Source: JBBRHQ01 sp963815645
GTDB taxonomy: Bacteria; Actinomycetota; Thermoleophilia; Solirubrobacterales; 70-9
Direction: 5' to 3'
DNA: 64,000 nt
Assembly (NCBI GenBank): GCA_963815645.1
Contig: CAWFHL010000007.1
Span: forward strand, 1-64,000
Shown here: positions 62,025 through 64,000 of the stretch, piece by piece
Layout: every line of letters begins with the position of its first letter
Numbering within the stretch: position 1 is the stretch's first letter
Program-made: the position numbers and the translations under genes
Notes under the pieces: generated by a model
Database searches by the model: none
The model's input: the letters and a program-made list of their open reading frames with translations, nothing else
Told to the model about the DNA's origin: nothing

Positions 62025-62661
62025 GCGCCACGGCCATCCTTCCGGTGAAGAGGTTCGAGTCTGCCAAGGAGCGACTGCGGCCGGGCGTCGAGGAGGAGAG
62101 GCGGGCCCGTTGATCGCCGCGATGCTCGAGGACGTGCTCGAGGCGATCGCAGCCGCACGCCTGGTCGAGCGGACGATCGTCGTCAGCGGCGAGCCTGCAG
62201 CGATCACCCTCGCCGAGGCCGCCGGCGCCGAGGTGCTCGCCGATCCTTCGGACGAGGGCCACTCGGAGGCCGCCCTGCTCGGGATCGCGCGGGCGCAGGC
62301 CGGAGGCGCCTCCCGCACAGTACTTCTGCCCGGCGATTGCCCGCTGCTCGACCCGCGCGAGCTCGACAGCCTGCTGACAGCGGTCCCCGAGACCTACGTC
62401 GCGGTGGTCCCCGATCGCCACGGCACCGGCACCAATGCCCTGGTGCTCTCGCCCCCGAATGCGATCAGCCCCGCATTCGGGCCGGGCAGCCTTGGGCGCC
62501 ATGTCGAGGCCGCCCGGGACGCGGGGATCCCGTTTGCTGTCGAGGCCGTCCCCTCGCTGGCCCTCGACCTCGACACCCCGGCCGACATCATCGCCCTGGC
62601 GACCGAGATCGAGGCCGATCGGAGCCGGGCAAGGCGGACAGCCGGAGCGCTGGGGATTTGA
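62021..62661 (+). CDS. cofC: phospholactate/PEP guanylyltransferase (F420 biosynthesis), one frameshift
   Basis: Makes the GDP-activated C3 acid used by CofD. TTG start overlapping the cofD stop (TTGA): SATAILPVKRFESAKERLRP; after an indel near 62108 IAAMLEDVLEAIAAARLVER; VLADPSDEGHSEAALLGIAR; VLLPGDCPLLDPRELDSLLT; VVPDRHGTGTNALVLSPPNA; SPAFGPGSLGRHVEAARDAG; SLALDLDTPADI. In actinobacteria the enzyme (FbiD) uses PEP; the sequence alone does not decide the substrate. Confidence 0.9.
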
Positions 62662-63413
62662 GCGACCCAAGGGAGCTCTCGGTCCTCCCCGTCGGCGGGC
62701 TCGGCGAGATCCGCGAGGGAGCCCGGATAGGGGCCGAGATCGCCGCCCTGGCAGATCTCGACGAGGGGGACGTCGTCGTGATCTCCCAGAAAGTCGTCTC
62801 CAAGGCCGAGGGAAGGGTCCGCAGGCTGTCGAGCGTGATCCCCGGCGCCGAGGCGAGACGCTTGGCCGCGGTGCTGGGGAAGGAGCCCGCACTGGTCCAG
62901 CTGATCCTCGAACAGAGCGCCGAGGTGATCCGGGCCGAGCGCGGTGTCCTGATCACCGAAACCAACCATGGCTGGGTCTGCGCCAACGCCGGCGTGGACA
63001 GCTCCAACCTCCCAGAAAAGGACGCGGTTTCGCTGCTGCCTGAGGATGCCGACGCTTCGGCGCGGCGGATCCGGGCCGAGTTCGCCGCGGAATCCGGCCT
63101 CACGCCCGCCGTTATCGTCTCCGACAGCTTCGGCCGCGCCTGGCGGATCGGGCAATGCGAGGTGGCGATCGGGTGCGCGGGCCTGCGCCCGATCGATGAC
63201 TGGAAGGGCCGCCGCGACCGTCATGGCAGGCTCCTGCAGGCGACCTCGATCGCAATCGCCGACGAGGCCGCCGCGGCGGCCGATCTCGTCAGGGAAAAGG
63301 ACAGCGGCATCCCCGCAGCGATCGTCCGCGGCCTTGCCGACCACGTGGTTGCAGACGACGGGCCGGGGGCGGCCGCGCTGCGCCGGATCCGCGACCAGGA
63401 CCTCTTCCGCTAG
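62658..63413 (+). CDS. cofE: coenzyme F420-0:L-glutamate ligase
   Basis: Adds gamma-linked glutamates to F420-0. TTG start overlapping the cofC stop (TTGA, as in the previous junction): SDPRELSVLPVGGLGEIREG, DLDEGDVVVISQKVVSKAEG, VLITETNHGWVCANAGVDSS, NLPEKDAVSLLPEDADASAR, VIVSDSFGRAWRIGQCEVAI, RPIDDWKGRRDRHGRLLQAT. 251 residues: only the ligase domain, without the C-terminal nitroreductase-like domain of mycobacterial FbiB. Confidence 0.93.
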   Translation: MSDPRELSVLPVGGLGEIREGARIGAEIAALADLDEGDVVVISQKVVSKAEGRVRRLSSVIPGAEARRLAAVLGKEPALVQLILEQSAEVIRAERGVLITETNHGWVCANAGVDSSNLPEKDAVSLLPEDADASARRIRAEFAAESGLTPAVIVSDSFGRAWRIGQCEVAIGCAGLRPIDDWKGRRDRHGRLLQATSIAIADEAAAAADLVREKDSGIPAAIVRGLADHVVADDGPGAAALRRIRDQDLFR

Positions 63414-63416
63414 GCG

Positions 63417-63824
63417 CTAGTGGTGGACCTTCTCCTTGTGGGCCGGCAGGGCACCGCCCTCCTCGGTCCAGGCGGGCGGCTCGTAGGCCTGGCCCGGCGT
63501 GCCCCCCAGGCAGAGAAGGCGAGCGCCCTGCTCGCCGGTGACGAGCTTTCGCTTCTGACCTGGCCCCACCCGGGCGAAGACCCCGGGCTCGAGCACGTAT
63601 GACTCCTCGCCGATCATCAGCACGGCGCTGCCGCTGAGCGCCGTATAGACCTCCTCCTGCTCGTCGTGCAGGTGGTCGTGCTCGGGGTACATCTTGAAGT
63701 CGGGGGGCAACTCGATCACCTGCAGGCCGAAGGAGCAGACGCCGAGGCCAGCGCGGACCCGTCGCATGCCTCCGCCGAAGATCGTCTCGAAATCATCGAG
63801 CGCCTTAACCGTCACGTCAGCCAT
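63417..63824 (-). CDS. cupin-domain protein
   Basis: 135 residues from MADVTVKALDDFETIFGGGM. Cupin motifs: MYPEHDHLHDEQEEVYTALS (H-x-H, E ligands) and GVFARVGPGQKRKLVTG in place of the second His box; PGQAYEPPAWTEEGGALPAH. Small metal-binding sensor or isomerase type; substrate unknown. Its stop is three bases from the convergent cofE stop. Its ATG overlaps the end of the upstream alcohol dehydrogenase gene by eight bases. Confidence 0.8.
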   Translation of the reverse strand: MADVTVKALDDFETIFGGGMRRVRAGLGVCSFGLQVIELPPDFKMYPEHDHLHDEQEEVYTALSGSAVLMIGEESYVLEPGVFARVGPGQKRKLVTGEQGARLLCLGGTPGQAYEPPAWTEEGGALPAHKEKVHH

Positions 63825-64000
63825 CCCACTCCCCTCTCGCCTCAATCGTCACTACCGCTGCCCCGTGAACCCTACCTGCCCGCAGGTCTTCGAGCGCTTT
63901 CTGGGCATCGGCGAGCGGGTACGCCCGGACCCGGGTGCGGACCGGGACCCTCGGAGCCAGGCGCATGAACTCGACTCCGTCGGCGCGGGTCAGGTTTGCC
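63817..64000 (-). CDS. zinc-type alcohol dehydrogenase, C-terminal part, cut by window edge
   Basis: Last 60 residues: ANLTRADGVEFMRLAPRVPV, RTRVRAYPLADAQKALEDLR, AGRVHGAAVVTIEARGEWDG. The YPLADAQKALEDLRAGRVHGAAV segment is the typical end of medium-chain NAD(P)-dependent alcohol dehydrogenases. Overlaps the cupin start, so the two are coupled. Confidence 0.8.
   Translation of the reverse strand, partial: ANLTRADGVEFMRLAPRVPVRTRVRAYPLADAQKALEDLRAGRVHGAAVVTIEARGEWDG

Overview
The window is high-GC actinobacterial DNA, most likely class Thermoleophilia (order Solirubrobacterales or a relative). Reasons: very high GC, frequent GTG/TTG starts, a complete cofD-cofC-cofE operon for coenzyme F420, an ECF sigma factor joined to its anti-sigma module, and a large expansion of small SnoaL/NTF2-like genes whose products begin MSQENVE. 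This assignment is by family content only.

Base quality: many evidently essential or conserved genes (pcrA/uvrD, folD, cysK, a GMC oxidoreductase, an acyl-CoA carboxylase, cofC) are each split by one or more single-base indels although the protein continues in another frame. I read these as mostly unpolished assembly errors and annotate the whole gene span as CDS, stating where the frame breaks. 'Pseudogene' is used only where sequence is really missing.

Layout. 1-7.7 kb is core metabolism: a GMC oxidoreductase, two paralogous membrane proteins, then pcrA-folD and cysK-cysE. 7.7-11 kb holds small proteins of unknown function. 11-12.7 kb is an arsenic module: a Cys-rich ArsR divergent from an aquaglyceroporin and a thioredoxin-type ArsC, with a palindrome between them. 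13.8-15.8 kb is a Tat-type multicopper oxidase.

16-48 kb is an accessory island. It carries at least 16 minus-strand SnoaL-like genes, secreted proteins (glycoside hydrolase, endonuclease/phosphatase-fold protein, beta-helix and beta-propeller-like proteins, trypsin-like protease), an ECF sigma/anti-sigma fusion, a serine recombinase, a terminase-small-subunit-like protein, an intact IS1182-type transposase, a methyltransferase and a cyclase-ATPase-TPR regulator. tRNA 3'-end fragments next to short direct repeats occur at about 16.0, 38.7, 44.1 and 48.0 kb and look like scars of site-specific integration. Every complete SnoaL transcription-unit head has the same 15-base upstream element (GATACT-like hexamer, nine bases, start codon), which suggests a shared, almost leaderless promoter.

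48.2-49.8 kb is a tRNA cluster (Pro, Gly, Trp, Leu, Leu). 49.8-64 kb returns to core metabolism: an M28 peptidase, acetoacetyl-CoA synthetase, a GGDEF cyclase, a PAP2 phosphatase, a DivIVA-like protein with an acyl-CoA carboxylase beta subunit, 3-hydroxyacyl-CoA dehydrogenase, HMG-CoA lyase, a thioesterase and an SDR (together suggesting branched-chain acyl/ketone-body catabolism), then the F420 operon, a cupin and the end of an alcohol dehydrogenase.
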